A DNA stretch of 64,000 nt from assembly GCA_013398275.1 (NCBI GenBank), contig VZSE01006113.1, positions 364,133 to 428,132 on the forward strand, written 5' to 3'. Below are positions 37,799 to 50,700 of the stretch, one piece after another. Numbering within the stretch: position 1 is the stretch's first letter; every line of letters begins with the position of its first letter. Made by a program: the position numbers and the translations under genes. The stretch comes from Promerops cafer (taxonomy: Eukaryota; Chordata; Aves; Passeriformes; Nectariniidae). Below the pieces are notes generated by a model. The model worked only from the letters and a program-made list of their open reading frames with translations. It searched no databases and was not told the origin of the DNA.

Positions 37799-40700
37799 GA
37801 AATCCTCAGTATGAAATTCTCCTCATGAAATGATGGGGTTCAGTCCTTTTTACAGAAAACCTCTGATCCACCAGTCAGTTAAGAGCCACCACACTACAAA
37901 GTTTAAACCTTTTCTCCTACATTGCAGCAACACTGTAATGATTTTGTAACTGCTTATGCAAGTACCTCTGTAAGTTAAAATGGCTCTACATTCCCTAAGC
38001 TTACCACTAGTGAATTAAAGTTTGCATGTGCCAATTTTTCACATTTGTGTGAAAGAACAACAGAGGGAAAAACTGAAGGGATTAGTCTTAATACCTTAGG
38101 GCTAAATAAATATTTACTGAGTTTGATTCTGCTGTCGTTTCAATGGCTAATGTTAAGTACAAGGTGACTGCAGGACTGCTGAAAATGTACAAATAACATT
38201 AGACTCCTGGGTTTCCTCTCATTTTGAAATGTATCATAGAATCCAATTTCATGGCATGTTTTGATTTTATATATATCCCTTCCCAGGTGAAATAGCCATT
38301 TTTTGTCACCTGTGACACTATCATTTCTCATATATGTGTCTAAAATACGAGGCTCTGTTTCCCCATTTAGGTATGCCTTTATGCTTAACTATGGCAGAGA
38401 TTTACTGCTGCAGCAGCTACTTTTTGACTCTATCAGGCAGCCAGCTATTTTCTACAAAATCCTCCCTGTTATAGGATTCCAGACTACCCATAGATCACTC
38501 CAAACTGGAATGTGAACATTCAAAACCAGCTCTCCAGCTAACAAAAAGAACTTTGTAGCTCTCTATGTAAAATACAGCTGAAAGTTGATTAGATTCATTC
38601 CGAGTAGACAACTAATGATATTAATACACCCATGTAGGTGCAAATGTGTAACTTTCTCATATTTTATGTGAGTAAACATTCGTGGGACTAATTAAAAAAA
38701 TAGAACAATGTTTCCTACATTGTTTGCCTCCATGCAGAGTAAGTGTAATTCACAGAATTTGCAGGTGTAGGCAAAGGTAACAAATTCATGTGTTGTAAAG
38801 TGTAGCACCTTCTGCTGACTAGCTTCAGACATTTGTGAAAGAGAGGTTCATGCCGCTCTTCTTTTGGCTCCAGACCATTCCCAAAGTCAGCTGAAGGCCT
38901 TAAACATAATCCTCAGGGTAATTAATGGATGGAGCCCCAGCAACACAACAGATCCAGTTTCAGCCTCTGAATGGCTGAGACAGGTTTTTCTTCCACGAGA
39001 GAAGCACAGCACAGAGCTAGGGAAACTGCACTTGTCCACCCATGGACTTCCTCTCCATAGCACATCCAGTTGCCCTTAGGAAACCTTGTAAAGGTACTTG
39101 GCAATGCAGTGTATGGCTAATTGCCTGTTCAGATGGTTATGGCAACCTCCCTTGAAGGTATATTACATGGCTTTGTGGAAGTCATGTAACAGTTGATAAC
39201 TTCTTAAAAGGTTTAGTACTCTAACAAGGAGTGCCCCCTTTGTCCTGTCATAACCCTCCAGAATAAAAATTTCACAGCAGGATATGAAAAACTCTGCTAT
39301 GGTTATTAAACTGTCACATGGATTGTACATAAAGACTGAGCCTCAGGGTGAACCTAGGGACACCTAGAGGAAGTGTCTTTTGCAAGGTGTTCTTTGACTT
39401 GAAAAACATAGAGGGCTTAATCTGATAAAAAATATGATTTCCATTCTGGATTTTCTTCAAAGACAGTGTAGAGGAAAAGGCATCTTTGTGGTGCAGTGCA
39501 TCTCATCCTAAGTGGACAATCAAAATAAAGTAGACAAACATACCTTTGAAAGTACCTGCTTCTAACTTTGAGCAATTAGAAAAGCAGAACTAACTAGCTC
39601 AGGTGCAGGCACTGGCATAAAAGACATGTAAATTAGGGAAAGGGAAGTCTTATGGATATATTTTGGGCCAAGATTCATCATGATTTTTGCAAGTCATTTA
39701 TGTATGAAGTTTGCACCTGAGCAGACTTTATGTGAGTGGAGGCAACCTCAGTGTCCTCTGCACAGGCATGAAAATGAAATTGAGACATGTGTGAAAGTGA
39801 AAATGGGCTGTGGTTCACAAGGCAAAGGGAAGAGATTCTGCACCCTTTCTGACTACCCGTTACAGCCCTCTCTGGTCACTGCTGGCACACACTGCTGTAA
39901 TGCCAGCTGTTGGCACCACACTGTAACCAGCCCAGACCCAGAGCAGCTGCAGAAGGGAAGGTGCAGGATTTCTTGCCATCTGTGTCCCAGTGCTGAATTT
40001 TGAGCAGTTCTGTAGTGGAATACCAACTCCACCATTTGCCAGAAGCGACTCCTGTTTTCTCACACGCACATGCAATACAGTAGCTCTACCTTTTGGAAGT
40101 TCTGAATTTCCTTACTTATTTCTGCTTATCTGAAGTTGTTATATTCCTGTCAGTTTTTTTTTTTTTTGATTTTTTATTGTCCCATAAGAACATAAACACT
40201 ATTAGCATACAGGGAAGCTATTGAGAGCAACAATTTAATGGCATACACGAGAAGTAAGGAACAGCCTCTGTTGAAACCTTGGAGGCTCTAATACCATCAG
40301 TCTTCTTTCCATACTGAGGTTTTGTCTGACTTGAATCCCAAGCATACCTATGCACATGCAGCTCTCGTATATGCATCTTTAAATGTGACACACGTACAGG
40401 GGTGTCAGGCTTTAAAGGACACAGAGGCTCGTTTGGATGTTGGTGTAATGTTTTGTGCTGTTACTCTTCTCTCCATGTGTATGAGGACATAAGCGTACAC
40501 GTGTGTGTGAGTGCATGTCTAAAAGCATTATTTTCTGAGATTTACCCTTGACTAATTATAAAAAATGGTGCTACAAACCCATTTTCCACTCTAAGACTTC
40601 TCCCTTCAGAGGCATCCATCTCAAATGTGAAATCTGGATGGTGCTTCCTCTGTTTTCTGGCACCCCATAAGGGAAGTAATTTGCAGAACATACCCTTACA

Positions 40701-40941
40701 TTTTTAATCCACATGACAAAGCCTTTAGTTCCACTGAAGGATATAGTTTGGGAGAGCTTAACATTCTGGAGTACTATGCACACTGACATGCAATCAAAGT
40801 AATTTTTTACTGACCTCCTACTGATTTCTTTTCCAGCTTAGTGCCATATACTAAAATTTCAGTCATGACACTGAGTTGTAACTTCTGAACCTGAGCCATG
40901 GAACACTTATCAGGTTATTATGAAAATTTCTTACCCATATG
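37799..40941. other. Intergenic stretch without recognised genes
   Basis: AT-rich non-coding sequence with a T-run near 40157 and a short GT-rich run near 40499-40512. Several frames of about 60-107 codons show no family resemblance. Confidence 0.5.
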
Positions 40942-40946
40942 CCATA
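40942..40946. repeat. Target-site duplication, left copy (CCATA)
   Basis: Identical to 42036-42040 on the other side of the solo LTR. Confidence 0.75.
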
Positions 40947-42035
40947 TGTCTCAGTTTGAGAGGAACTGAGTTTTTTGGGAAGTTTTAGTCAAACCAATCA
41001 GTGGTCAGATTCGAATATTGACACCTGGTGTGATCACTGAAGACGTGAGTCACCTCTGAAGACACATGGGGTTAAAAGCAGAGATTTCCCAGAGTTCAAT
41101 CTTTTTGTTCTGGCCCCCCGGCAGAGGTGCACATCTCCTCCCTGCCTGGCCACAGGCTGGGTGGGGGAGGGAGCCATGGAGGCCCAGGCTGAGGTAGGCC
41201 GGAGCCCCGGAGAGAGAGAGAAGGTGGAAGGGAATGGAACCGGGCCAGCCCCTGCAGGACCAAGGGGTGAAGAGACATCAAGATGTCTTTTGTCCCCCCG
41301 CCCCCCCNNNNNNNNNNNNNNNNNNNNNNNNNNNNNNNNNNNNNNNNNNNNNNNNNNNNNNNNNNNNNNNNNNNNNNNNNNNNNNNNNNNNNNNNNNNNN
41401 NNNNNNNNNNNNNNNNNNNNNNNNNNNNNNNNNNNNNNNNNNNNNNNNNNNNNNNNNNNNNNNNNNNNNNNNNNNNNNNNNNNCCCCAGGGGATGAGAAA
41501 ATGGGGGGGACTGTTGTCCCAAAAATGAGACGTGGTTGTTTTTTTGGCACTTGGCAAAGCATCCTTGAAGAGCCCTGAGCAGTTTCAGTCCATGGACGGT
41601 GGTGAGAGCACTGTACATGGAAGGAGGATGTCACCATGGCAGATTTTCTCTGGGCGGTGCCATGTGTGTGACAAGGAAACATGGGGAGTTTCAACCCTGT
41701 TTCGTGGGGAGGACTGTGGTACAAGAGAGACTCCTCTCTCCCCTGATGGACTGAGAATTGATTATTTGAGTGAGAGTAACTTAATCAGGTTTCCAAAGTT
41801 TTGTCTCACTGTTGTTTGGTAGAAATTGGGTGGGAGGAGGAGGAATGTTTGGAAGGTTTTCTGTTTCCTGTGTGTTTCTGATTTTAGTTTGTAGTTTAAT
41901 AATTTTTTTTTTACCCTCTCTTTTTCTAAGTTTGAGCCTGCTCTGCTCTGTCCCTGGTCGCATCTCACAGCAGTTAGTTAAAGAAAATATATTTTTATGG
42001 GGGCACTGGCATTAGGCCAGTGTCAAACCATGACA
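40947..42035 (+). mobile_element. Solo LTR, ERVL-like, with 5-bp target-site duplication
   Basis: The block begins TGTCTCAGTTTGAG and ends AAACCATGACA; the two ends are imperfect inverted repeats with the expected TG...CA termini. CCATA directly precedes (40942-40946) and directly follows it (42036-42040), a 5-bp duplication as expected for ERVL-class integration. It is ~1.09 kb including a 176-base N gap. No gag, pol or env frames are seen, so the internal region was lost by LTR-LTR recombination, or it lies wholly in the gap (unlikely given its size). Orientation is provisional, since no clear AATAAA is present. Confidence 0.8.
41308..41483. other. Assembly gap (176 N) in the solo LTR
   Basis: Run of N bounded by a C-rich tract on the left (CCCCCCGCCCCCCC) and CCCCAGGGG on the right. 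The gap probably reflects a GC-rich homopolymer segment that failed to sequence. Confidence 0.98.
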
Positions 42036-42040
42036 CCATA
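42036..42040. repeat. Target-site duplication, right copy (CCATA)
   Basis: Identical to 40942-40946. Confidence 0.75.
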
Positions 42041-42820
42041 TCAAACAATAGATTCAGTATCAACAGACTCCACTAGCTGTTGTAACATCTCCTCTGTACT
42101 TTTCAGAGGGAACATTTTCATCATTTTACCACAAATAAGATTAATATTGAGACAGCCAGTGATATGTCTTGATATATTGATAGAGTGCAGGCACTTTCTG
42201 TTGAAGGAAAAAAATACCTACCAAAAACAATAACAGGAAGCAAAATAATAATTAAGAAATCTTACCAAACTACAATCAGACATGATGATGTTTTATAGGT
42301 GCTCACAAGCCTTCTCCAAAGCTATGACATCAACTTAACCAAGTGAAGGCAAGGGTGTTTGGAAGGGATACCATGGATGAGGTATTTTAAAGGAGTAAAA
42401 ATTAAAATCCCAGTGTAAAATTTGACAGGACTTTATGGAAACATATAATTCTACAATACGGTTTGACCAGAATATTTAAATTTATGAATGTAACTAATTC
42501 ATTAGACACTTTTATGATCATTAATGACCAGAAGCTTGAGTCCTTTGGATAAGCTTGTCTGGAAAACATGGCAAGTTAAGCAGAGATGGTCTCCTGTTGC
42601 TATGATAGAACTAATTAAATACTGTCTCAGAATGATGTCTTCGTTGAACATCTTATCCTTACTTAAATATGCTCTAACATATTTTATCCTGTTACTATTT
42701 ATGGTCACTGATACTCAGAAACCTAAAAGATAGGCCAATAAAAAAAAAATAATAGAGAATACTGATATATAAAAAGATGCCGTAGTCACTCCAGAGTTCA
42801 AGCTAAACCAGTATCTTGAC

Positions 42821-42840
42821 AAGGTGCAAGGTGCAAGGTG
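42821..42840. repeat. Tandem repeat, period 7
   Basis: AAGGTGC repeated nearly three times. Confidence 0.8.
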
Positions 42841-44641
42841 ACAATGTTATGTTCATCACCCCAGAGCTTATTTTCATTATTTTCATTTGGATCATTACTT
42901 CTCATGTATAGCAGGTAAAAATCTTTATTGTCTAAGCGATATTCACTTTAAATAAAAACATTTTTTAAAAATGTTTCTTACTGTTCAGGGTAATGATGGT
43001 ACAGAACTGCAATCTTCCACATAGGGATGCTAAGTGGAAGTAGTAAAGTGCTCTAGTCATAAATGTTATGGTGAATACCTCTGTAAAAGCTATGAGTCTA
43101 ATTTGTGTTTCTCCTGATGAAAAAATGTGTGGCAAAATTAAAAAAATGGCCGGTTTGAAAAATGAAATTCAGTGTCTAGTCCTGCTTAATGCTCATATGT
43201 ATTAGAGAAAGAAGTGCACATCAAGAATACAATTTATGTTCCTTTTTTTTCAATTCTTGTGCAGAAAAGCCATAGCAGCCATTAGACTTTCAGTGTTAAA
43301 GTTACTCTTGATATTTATCAGACCTCTGAAACTGTATAGATATAACTCTGAAGCCACATCAGTACTAAACATGATCTCTACCTTGGATATATTCAATTCT
43401 ATCCAGATTGTAATTTACACTGCCATCACTATCAATTATACCACAGGTGTGTCCAGGACTTTAGAATAAGAGTAGGAAATATAAGGGCACACTCAAGCAC
43501 TATATATAAAAACATTCTATTATCTTGCCATTCACTGAGACCCCAGAGATGTACAATGAAGCTTATACAGTGTGCAGCAGTGATAATATTGGCAATATTT
43601 CCTGCATCATGGAAGCATGGGCCATCCTTTGAAATTCTCCTAGGAGACATAAATTTGGTAGCCAATCAAAGCATCAAAATCTAGCATGTGAGCCCTGTAA
43701 CAGACCATGTTTTTGAAGCAGTCCTACAGATTTATATAGTCATAGAAAAGACAGTGCCCCCCACCCCTTCTGATTATCATTTGAATGATGTTTGTTGCAG
43801 AACTGGTACCTAAAGAAAGTAAACCTCTTAGGTAAATTATCTGCTAGATGAAAGTCACTTATGTTCACCATTCAGTGTACTGTTACTGGATTTTCTTGAT
43901 GCAACCTCCTTTATCACCTTTCTGTGGGAAACAGGACTGAAGGGAGGACAAAGCGGCCCAATATAAGAAAAAGTCTAAGTAAAAGAGTATAAGGAAACCT
44001 TCTCTTTAAGTTTTTCTGTACTAGAAGTCAGGGGGAGGGAGTCTGCATATGGTATACATACGTTTATTTATGCAAATAATGATGTAACTTGAGATTTCTC
44101 TTCACCAAGTAATATTTGTATGTAATTCTCCCATTTTCAGTATCCACGCCATTGTAATACCATGCTAATTTGTACTCGGTGTCTGAGTCACCATTACATC
44201 TTACTGAAAAACATGACTGACCCATGTTTGCATTCCCATGACTGAAATAGCTTTGGAATCTGCATGCAGGCTTCTCATTGTCTTGGCTTGCTTTTGTCTC
44301 CTTAGACTCTTAGTAAAGGAGATTTTTGTAAACTGCTCATGGTTTCTTCTGTGCCTGTGCAACACTGTGCCAATATCACTCGAAAATTACAGACAGCTTT
44401 AGTGAATGCATACGTACAGACTGCTAGGAATTTCTGATCTTTGTCTTCTGCTGCAACGTGAGCCTGTACAAGTTTGTCTGACATGTGAACTGTGCAAAAT
44501 CTTTTCTGAGCTTTTTTTAAGCTCTGGTTTTATCCATGGGAATGCACGGCATTTTATTACTTCAAATCTGAAGATCTTTGTTGTAACGAGGACAGAAAAG
44601 CAGAAACCAAAAGCTTAGTGAAAGAATTTTAGTTAAAACAA

Positions 44642-44661
44642 CTAGCTAGCTAGCTAGCTAG
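44642..44661. repeat. (CTAG)5 self-complementary microsatellite
   Basis: Five perfect CTAG units, 20 bases, every part of which is palindromic, so either strand can fold on itself. Confidence 0.9.
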
Positions 44662-45876
44662 GACTCTGATCACCTTGACTTACAGCAATTGTGAATATAA
44701 AACATATAATAAGAAAATACTTTTGTTCATAGAATACAAACACTAAAATAATAAAAGCATATTTTCAGATACACATTAAAGTCGTCAGTGTTTTCCTGAT
44801 ATCATATCTGTTAATTCCTGCAAACTTCATCTGTTTATTTGAGGTGATTTAATAAATGATGAATATAATTTGTTTATAGCTGGACAAATGCAGACATGTA
44901 GAAAGTAAAATATTTACAATTCAAGTGACTTCTTTTGTGACTATGCTGTTGATAGTTAGGTTGAGATAAGAATCACTTCCAATAGGTTTGTATTTTAAGT
45001 GAATGCATCCCATCATATGGTGCTGGCAACTAGTAGAAACAAGACACTGATGTCAGGCTCTGTGAAATCACACATAGCATTGTACACAGAGTATTGTACT
45101 ATTCAGGAGGTGATTGCTGCAGGAGGAAGGAATGGAGTAATTCCCTAAGAACTGTATCAGGAATATTTTTATCCAATTCCTGTGACAATTATTCTTGCTG
45201 TCTTTTTGCTTTCAACAATTCATTTTTATTAGCGAACCCCGGAGTAAAATATCAGTAATCTTCCAGGGAAGCTATTGGACATTCTAATGAACATTTACAT
45301 ACATGTAAAAAGACTCAGCTGTCTGAATACCTATGGTTAAGACTTTGTTGTTTTGATAAAAATCAATCATACAATTTTGAATAGGGAGTGTTATTTGGCT
45401 ACATGTGATTTACATGAGCTGCTTTAACATTAAAACAGGATATCTGATTCTGTGAGCTGCAGGAGCTGCAGGAACTGTTTCCACTGAGGAACTGACTATT
45501 GTACATTCATGTGTCGATCAGTTAATATTGAGAATGTTCCAGTATTTGCAGAATGTGGATCTAAGGAGAGAGGTTCATATTATTTTCCCTTTGACTAAAT
45601 CTTTCCTCTCATGTTAGAAGATGACTGCCCCAAAGAACATTTACTGGAATATCTACTGATGAATTATATCATTGCTGATAGCTTTCAGTGAACATTGCTG
45701 TTGTAAGTAAAAATCCTGTAAAGCTAGGATAAAAGCTTTGAAGATAAGAAAGATTACCATGGGAATGTCATTATTTGGAGAGAAAGAAGTAAATGCACTC
45801 CTATAAAAACCTTTAATGATTGTTTTACATAAATGTATATCAAAAGGGGAAGTGCCAGGATCAGTAGGTGCTCAAG

Positions 45877-45922
45877 TTTTTTTTTTTTTGTTTGTTTGTT
45901 TGTTTGTTTTTGTTTTGTTTTT
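45877..45922. repeat. T-rich/(TTTG)n simple repeat
   Basis: A T homopolymer followed by about five TTTG units and irregular TTTTG units. Confidence 0.9.
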
Positions 45923-46035
45923 AGTGGAGTCAGGCTTATGTACCAATTTAGTCACCTCAATTTAGATTCTCATTTAGTATAAAGCATGGCAGTTTTGCTA
46001 GAATAAATGATAGTACATTGAAATATATAGAAAAT

Positions 46036-46178
46036 GCCTTCTCCCCTCCCTTCCTCTCATCTGCCATCCCTTCTCCCTCCATCCCTAGTTCCTCTTCCCT
46101 TCCTTAACCTTCTGTTCCTTTTCCCTTCCCTTCCTTTCTTTGCCCTCCCTTTTCTTCTCCCTCTCATCTCCTCAGACC
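46036..46178. repeat. Polypyrimidine tract (C/T-rich, ~140 bp)
   Basis: Almost all C and T, with CCCTTCC- and CTTCCCTTCC-type units and only scattered purines. Such tracts can form triplex DNA. The 60-codon frame inside is a by-product of the repeat. Confidence 0.85.
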
Positions 46179-46687
46179 ATTTTCTGGATGACTTTTTAGA
46201 AATGTATTCATTATGAAATATGAGTCTCAAGAGTAATAGACTTTATAGGATATTGTAATTCTCAAATATTAAGAAGCTAACTTCATACTAATAAATTGTA
46301 TCTCCAGTAGAAGAATGAAGACAGAATCTGAGTTTTCTTTCAGCCTGGCTGAGAGTTGAAAAATTCAGTATATTTTAATTAAAGCAGCCTAATCAAAGTA
46401 CAAATCATGCTCTCAATTCTTTCTTTTCTCAGAGCAGAGGAAATAACAGGTGTGCTAGAACTGCTGTCTTCCCTTCAAATTACAGAAGTCAGACATTCCA
46501 ACTTACAGCTCAAAGTTCAGTTCCCCACAGCTACCCTGAAGGAGGGCAGGCAAATATCTGAGTGATCATCCTCCACTTTGGCTGGTGAAATTCTTTGCAA
46601 GTGAGACATTTTAATACAGACAATTGTTTATCATCAAGAGCAAGAAAACAATTCCACATCTTTTCCCTCCCATCCAGGACAACTAGG

Positions 46688-47750
46688 TGTGACAACAGCT
46701 ACGGGACTTAATTTGTGAGTTATAAATAGGGAAAACAAGCTTGTTCTTTAGTTGTAATTGTGGCGCAGCTTGGTAACAGGGCACGTATGTGGACACCAAA
46801 TAATGAATTTCTTGGGAGGTTCAGGAATATCCCAACTGTCTCTTCATGGATGGGATAATGGACAAGTTTGAGACAATGGACCAAACTGAAACTAAGTGAT
46901 TAACTGGACCTTCATAATAGTTGACTGATTGTTACCCAGAGCCCACCCTGTGGGAACTGTGGACTGATCTAGAAATTGCCCCTGATGAAACGAATTTCTG
47001 TGCCTAAATGTGTTTATTGACATCCTGGCTGGAGTGTACCAACATATCCCTGTTGCTGAAGTGGTTGGATTGTACATAGATAAAACATTTGTAAATAGAC
47101 AATAGAAACCATTCCTCCAGAAATGGCCATTGTGGAACATCTTATGTCTGTAGCTATGATATTTGAGAAATGTTTTCTGTGTAGGGTGCCGGAGTAGCAA
47201 TGACTTTCGCACGTGCTGTGCTGGTCATGTAGGACCCTGGCCTGCTGGATTATAAGAACTGGGCAAAACTGTGGGTTTAGGGGTCTGTCCTGATCCAGGG
47301 GAAGATGGCACTGCAGGGACCCTTGCAAACAGGCACCCCTATCGCTGCTGGCCAGTGGCTGATTGTAATGCTTGGTAGATTTGATTGCCCATGCAAAACC
47401 AACGTTATGCCAAAATCCCAGTAAATAATTTTTCTTTTTAGCAAGCAAAGCTCTGCTTGTGCATTAGCCAGGAACTGACTAAAGAAGAAAAAAGCTGACT
47501 TCCTGAAGTCCTCTGGCTGGTGAAGAATAAATAACCTGAAATAAGAATGGCTTCCAGCCTCATGGAACAAAGTGAGCAATCTTGGTTCAGAGTTCCTCTG
47601 CTGCTTCCCTGCTGACTCAGCTGGCTCTCTTCTCCCTCTCCTCTCAGCACTGCTTGCTGTTTCCAGAGGCTTCTGGGTTTCAATAAACCCATCCTGCAGA
47701 TTCCCCAGTTTGCCCACTTGTGTGACTTTGGAACCAACTGCAAGGGACCT
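46688..47750 (+). mobile_element. Possible LTR or ERV-derived block
   Basis: This region, starting near TGTGACAACAGC, differs in composition from its surroundings. It carries promoter-like ATTATAAGAACTGGGCAAA (about 47249) and AATAAA signals (about 47528 and 47681), a spacing plausible for an LTR. No confident right terminus or target-site duplication was found, and minus-strand frames up to 166 codons resemble no retroviral protein. An unclassified repeat is an alternative. Confidence 0.4.
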
Positions 47751-47784
47751 GACTTACAAGCCAGGATCCACTGGCTTGTAAGTC
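47751..47784. repeat. Perfect 14-bp inverted repeat with 6-base loop
   Basis: GACTTACAAGCCAG and its exact reverse complement CTGGCTTGTAAGTC are separated by GATCCA. A stable hairpin is predicted by pairing alone. It lies just right of the LTR-like block. Confidence 0.9.
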
Positions 47785-50700
47785 TTAAACTCTGACCACT
47801 AAAAAACTTCCCCAACTTAATATTTACATAGCCACTTTGATCTCCATTGACTTGGAAAATCTTTACTTGAAGAGATAGGTTGTCCAAAAATGTATGTCTA
47901 TTTGTAATGAGATTACAAATTACATTTTCAGTCCTCAAACTGAAAACATAAACATGGTATTTAATGCATCACAAGGCAGATTTTTTTTTTTAAATTTAAA
48001 GTAAAAAAAAGGAAAAGGAAGGGAAGCCAAAGCGGTGAATGCAGAATTGATCAGAGGGCATAGGCCCTGTTAAACAACTTTCATCTTTCAGCAGTCAACA
48101 CACATAAGCTGAAAGTCCAGAGCCTGTCCCAGGAACTTTACCACTGCCAGGCATTCCGAAAGGAATAATGTGTGATTTTTCACATCTGAGAGGAGAGTAG
48201 ACCCCCCTGTAAATGATGATTACAGGTTATGTATAACTGCATTTGTCAAGTACTTGTGGCTGTGGTGAAGTGCTATAAACTTGTATTTCAGGGTCATACT
48301 TTCTTTTCAGAGCAATCTCTAAAATCACAAAAATACCAAATAGTCAAAATCAATAACAGGAATTGTTCTTTCCAGAAACTGCTGCTTCACAGAAATTAAC
48401 TGTTTGGTGTCTCTTTTCTTGTTTGTTGTTTTGATAATAAAACTGTGGTATACTACAGTGCTGTAAAGACAATTGAAATTGAGAAGATGAATATGCTAAC
48501 CAAGCTGAATCCTGAGAAATGCCGATTATGTAAATGTCTCAAGCACTACCTCTACAACAGCAAATACCTGTAACCTGCACGAGTGTCGCAGACTTCAGCA
48601 CACTGGGTCACTGCTGAGGAGATGAGCAGAGGGAAAGCTAGGGGGTTTGCTTTCTGCTCTGCTGGAAATTATGGGCACGCTAATGTTGAAGACTTGGGAG
48701 TTTTGGCACTTATTTTAGGAAGATGTAGAGCAGTCATGAAGAACTCTGTACCTAAGTCACAGGAGGGATTCAAAGGAGAGCCAGAAAGATGTGAAGTCAA
48801 AGCAGTAGTGTTTCCTCTCCACCAGCTTTAGACACTGACACCATCTGTACTGGAGACATTATAAAGCAGTCGCCATGATCTTCCAGAAATTACTTAAATG
48901 AAAAAAAAAAAAAAAATCTATGAATAGAATAGAAACAGAGTTTAAAAAAAATCATCTGGAGGAAAAGTCCCAGAGGGCCTGGTTTCCACTTGTGCATATT
49001 TCATGTCTTTACAGCGTAAAAGGTCCTCAGCATGCACTGGTTCATTGTGTGCAGTGCAGACATCATGGCTCGCGTGTGTTGTTTGAGAGCTGATCTTACA
49101 GTCTTCTCTGGCCAATTTAATAAACAGTGAAGTGCAGAATGCTTGGCATAAAAAGTAGCACCATCTGTTCTCAAAGCATGGATCCTTGTCTCAGGGAAGG
49201 GAGCTGCTGTTGTTTTTCATGAGAAGGTAGGTAGTTGCCTCACTGGAGGTGAGGCTGACCTGGAGTTCTCAGACTATTATTTACAGTAACAATTTTATCA
49301 TTCTCCACACTGTTCCTTTTCTGATAAGCCCCAGAAGTTATTTACAGTTCAAATCATTCCAAGGCTGCTGGCTATTGTAGTAAGAGAAGAGATTGTGAGG
49401 CAGTGCAGTTTGCATGGCACAGCAGCAAGACATTTCTCCAGGTTACTGCCCTGTGGGGCTACATTCATTAAAGCAAAGGCTGGACCAAAACTCCTACAGG
49501 GCAGTGGGTCATGAGCTGATTTCAACTGTGGTGTAAATAAAGTAGTTGGCATTTTTGCTGGGCATTTGCTCTTGTTCCACCCAAAAAAGAAAAATCCTTT
49601 CCTGTCATCAGAACCAGGCTGGCCAATTCCAATAATCTTGAATAGAGATACAGGCTTAAAAGGTAGTTCAATTCCAACAAACGTAATGAAAATAAGGGAT
49701 CACAAGGTTGAACAAGACCCTTTTTGCACTTTTTTATGGTAAATGCTACCATTTAAGATCTTAATACAGTCATGAAACTGTACCCATAAAGGGTGTAATA
49801 AATGTCTGTCCATGGCAGAAATTTCACTTTGGTCTCAGAATGAAAAAGGCAAAGACAGTCAACCATGAGACAACACTTCACAGAAAATGAAGCCTCATCA
49901 GTCTGGTGCTTGTGGAACCTCCTGTGCAACGGACTTTTCGCTGGGGACCTTCTTCTGCCACTGTGAGTTTCATCTCATTTACAAATCCCATGGGTAAATA
50001 ACTATGAATAAATGGAAAGATTGTGAGAGCCAAGTGTTTTAACAACAGAGTAATAACTAATGCCAGAATTTATAAGTTCTCAAGTGTTGTTTTTTTAAAA
50101 ACTAGCAGCCAAGTTAACAAGCCTGAGGGCTTCAGTCAGTATCTACATAGCATAAATGAGTGGGACTTGTTTTGCCACCTAAGATATCAGAGAGGCTGCA
50201 CATACTATTTCTTAAAGTGTTCATAAATGTAGGAATTGCTATGGTATCAATTGCACTAGAAGATTACCAAGAGCCTTCTATCCTGAAGTGTTTAGCAAAT
50301 TAATTAAAAGATCTGAATCCTCATGAGTCCAAAAATTCTTTATTGTTTAAAACCATAATCTTCTTGTTATAAATAAGGGGTCCAGTCACACAAAATAATC
50401 CAAAGCCTTTTGCAATGCGTAATCCAGTGAAAAGACTGGTTTTGGTTCAAAGTTGGCTAAGCTATTTGTAGCACGTAGGGACAATAGCAGGATTTGAAAG
50501 TGGTCAGCTGTCTGAAAGATCCTCTGATAGAAATCTGTGAGGGAGAGCAGCAGTTCACTGTCTAGGGAGGACTTTGTGAAAAGAAAGTTGTTCACATTTG
50601 TGCATTTAAAAAGAAGCATCTCTGGAATGAGGTTTTTATGGGCCTCATGTCAGAAACTGCAACTCCAATTTGCACCTCTATTTACATACATTTAAATACA

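Larger units (their letters stand above)
42041..46035. other. Intergenic stretch without recognised genes
   Basis: AT-rich non-coding sequence. It includes a period-7 repeat (42821-42840), a (CTAG)5 palindromic microsatellite (44642-44661), an octamer ATGCAAAT (44070-44077) and a T/TTTG simple repeat (45877-45922). No gene is recognised. Confidence 0.55.

Noticed and set aside
41034..41724. Frames of up to 194 codons with long X runs
   Set aside because: They pass through the 176-base N gap inside a solo LTR, so their length is artificial.
46892..47938. Five overlapping minus-strand frames of 106-166 codons, considered as retroviral or host coding sequence
   Set aside because: They show no protease, reverse-transcriptase, integrase or envelope motifs and no family resemblance; the block looks like non-coding repeat.
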